A stretch of DNA of 8,066 bases from Thermus kawarayensis JCM 12314 (lineage in GTDB: Bacteria; Deinococcota; Deinococci; Deinococcales; Thermaceae), in assembly GCA_001311545.1 (NCBI GenBank), contig BBBL01000061.1, positions 1 to 8,066 of the forward strand. The letters run 5' to 3'. How positions within the stretch are numbered: position 1 is the stretch's first letter; each line of letters begins with the position of its first letter. The position numbers were made by a program, and so were the translations under genes. Of this stretch, positions 7,695-8,066 are shown in pieces. Below the pieces are notes generated by a model that worked only from the letters and a program-made list of their open reading frames with translations, was not told the DNA's origin and did no database searches.

Positions 7695-7727
7695 CCCCGT
7701 TGCGGCTTGCGCCGCAACGGGGTATTT
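7695..7727 (+). terminator. Probable rho-independent terminator of the nuo operon
   Basis: CCCCGTTGCGGC (7695-7706) pairs perfectly with GCCGCAACGGGG (7711-7722) around a TTGC loop: a 12-bp stem followed by TATTT. It lies 101 bases after the nuoN stop and before the mobile-element-like sequence, where an operon terminator is expected. The T tract is short and interrupted, so termination may be incomplete. On the other strand no T tract follows the stem, so the direction is +. Confidence 0.75.
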
Positions 7728-7770
7728 AAGCTGGCCCGCCTCCCCCTTGCCCCGGGAAGGCCCCTGGGCC

Positions 7771-7815
7771 TAAAGTGGAGGTGCAAACAGTTGGGACATA
7801 GCGCACACCTCTTTA
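7771..7815. repeat. Imperfect inverted repeat upstream of the tnpB-like gene
   Basis: TAAAG-TGG-AGGTG (7771-7783) is mirrored by CACCTCTTTA (7806-7815): ten paired bases with a three-base bulge on the left arm and a loop of about 22 bases. It could be a subterminal hairpin of an IS200/IS605-type left end, an RNA structure or chance. I know of no specific match. Confidence 0.4.
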
Positions 7816-7902
7816 CCCAAGCGCTCGCACGCCTTCGCATCCTTCCGCCTCACCCGAGCGAGTCCCGTACGATGAAAAGCCCCGGAAGCTATACTCCCTC
7901 AC

Positions 7903-7908
7903 AGGAGG
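7903..7908 (+). promoter_or_regulatory. Candidate ribosome binding site of the tnpB-like gene
   Basis: AGGAGG lies six bases before GTG 7915, which opens the frame reading into the TnpB-like sequence. This is the only good Shine-Dalgarno in the region, so it decides the start, provided no bases are missing here as they are in the genes upstream. Confidence 0.55.
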
Positions 7909-7914
7909 CCGTCG

Positions 7915-8066
7915 GTGGTCAGCGGAGCTACCTCGCGGGGAAGGTCCAGGAAAAGGAAGAAGGAGAAGGCCTTCACCGGGGCCCAGGCCCTCCTCGCCTT
8001 CCCTTCTGAAGAAGGCCGGAAAGCCACCCTGGACCTCATGCGCCGCTTCTCTAGTGCGGTGAGGTT
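7915..8066 (+). CDS. Probable TnpB/OrfB-like transposon protein, N-terminal fragment (cut by window edge)
   Basis: This frame stays open to the right edge (about 50 residues seen). It starts VVSGATSRGRSRKRKKEKAF, a basic lysine/arginine-rich leader, then ALLAFPSEEGRKATLDLMRR and FSSAVR. The last part resembles the N-terminal helix of IS200/IS605-family OrfB (TnpB) proteins, where a segment like LLRRFSSAVRFAYNRLLEG is common in Thermus and relatives; this is from memory. TnpB proteins are RNA-guided nucleases carried by such elements. The RuvC and zinc-finger parts would lie beyond the window. GTG 7915 has AGGAGG six bases upstream, and the frame is closed by a TGA at 7873-7875. A start near 7942 is possible if a base is missing, as in the neighbouring genes. 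The family call rests on a short match and is moderate at best; it could be another basic protein. Confidence 0.5.
   Translation, partial: MVSGATSRGRSRKRKKEKAFTGAQALLAFPSEEGRKATLDLMRRFSSAVR

Larger units (their letters stand above)
7594..7914 (+). other. Intergenic region after the nuo operon
   Basis: I see no convincing gene on either strand in this stretch of about 320 bases. It contains a 12-bp palindrome (7621-7632), a strong hairpin terminator (7695-7727) and an imperfect inverted repeat (7771-7815). A Shine-Dalgarno-like AGGAGG (7903-7908) precedes the candidate tnpB start. Base composition is visibly less GC-rich between about 7770 and 7910 than in the operon, as expected for non-coding or acquired DNA. 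Short open frames here lack ribosome binding sites or recognisable motifs. Confidence 0.7.

Noticed and set aside
7747..7776. Possible promoter TTGCCC (7747-7752), 18 bases, TAAAGT (7771-7776) before the tnpB-like gene
   Set aside because: Each box matches only four of six consensus bases and the second lies inside the inverted repeat; this is too weak to annotate.
7668..8009. 113-residue plus-strand open frame starting at ATG 7668
   Set aside because: It runs through the terminator hairpin and the inverted repeat, lacks a good ribosome binding site, and overlaps the better-supported tnpB-like frame.
7594..8066. tRNA, CRISPR array or att site in the 3' flank
   Set aside because: I found no cloverleaf with a T-loop signature, no regularly spaced direct repeats and no duplicated tRNA end.

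Overview
The window is the distal part of a respiratory complex I (proton-pumping NADH:quinone oxidoreductase) operon from a Thermus-type bacterium. All genes lie on the + strand. GC is very high and third codon positions are almost all G or C. The proteins read as close relatives of Thermus thermophilus Nqo subunits (compared from memory, not by a search). The gene order nqo3-8-9-10-11-12-13-14 is the end of the classic Thermus nqo operon.

Layout: 1-655 is the C-terminal part of nuoG/nqo3. Then come nuoH/nqo8 (652-1741), nuoI/nqo9 (1738-2295 as read), nuoJ/nqo10 (2282-2814), nuoK/nqo11 (2811-3098), nuoL/nqo12 (3101-4918), nuoM/nqo13 (4912-6317) and nuoN/nqo14 (6314-7593). Junctions are mostly 4-base GTGA or ATGA stop/start overlaps with strong Shine-Dalgarno sequences inside the preceding gene, so translation is probably coupled throughout. 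Downstream, 7594-7914 holds a 12-bp palindrome, a strong GC hairpin that probably terminates the operon, and an imperfect inverted repeat. From about 7915 to the right edge there is the start of a probable TnpB/OrfB-like transposon gene, cut off by the window.

Together NuoG and NuoI belong to the hydrophilic arm (NuoI carries clusters N6a and N6b next to the quinone site). NuoH forms the quinone chamber with the arm. NuoJ, NuoK, NuoN, NuoM and NuoL form the membrane proton-pumping arm.

The main oddity is that almost every gene is broken by single-base frame shifts: 20 breaks in 7.6 kb by my count, 19 of them one missing G or C. Adding one base at each break restores proteins with lengths and charged pump residues typical of the family. 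Sequencing or consensus error is therefore far more likely than real decay. I treat the genes as intact in the organism but broken as written, and I list every break. I found no undescribed biological system here.
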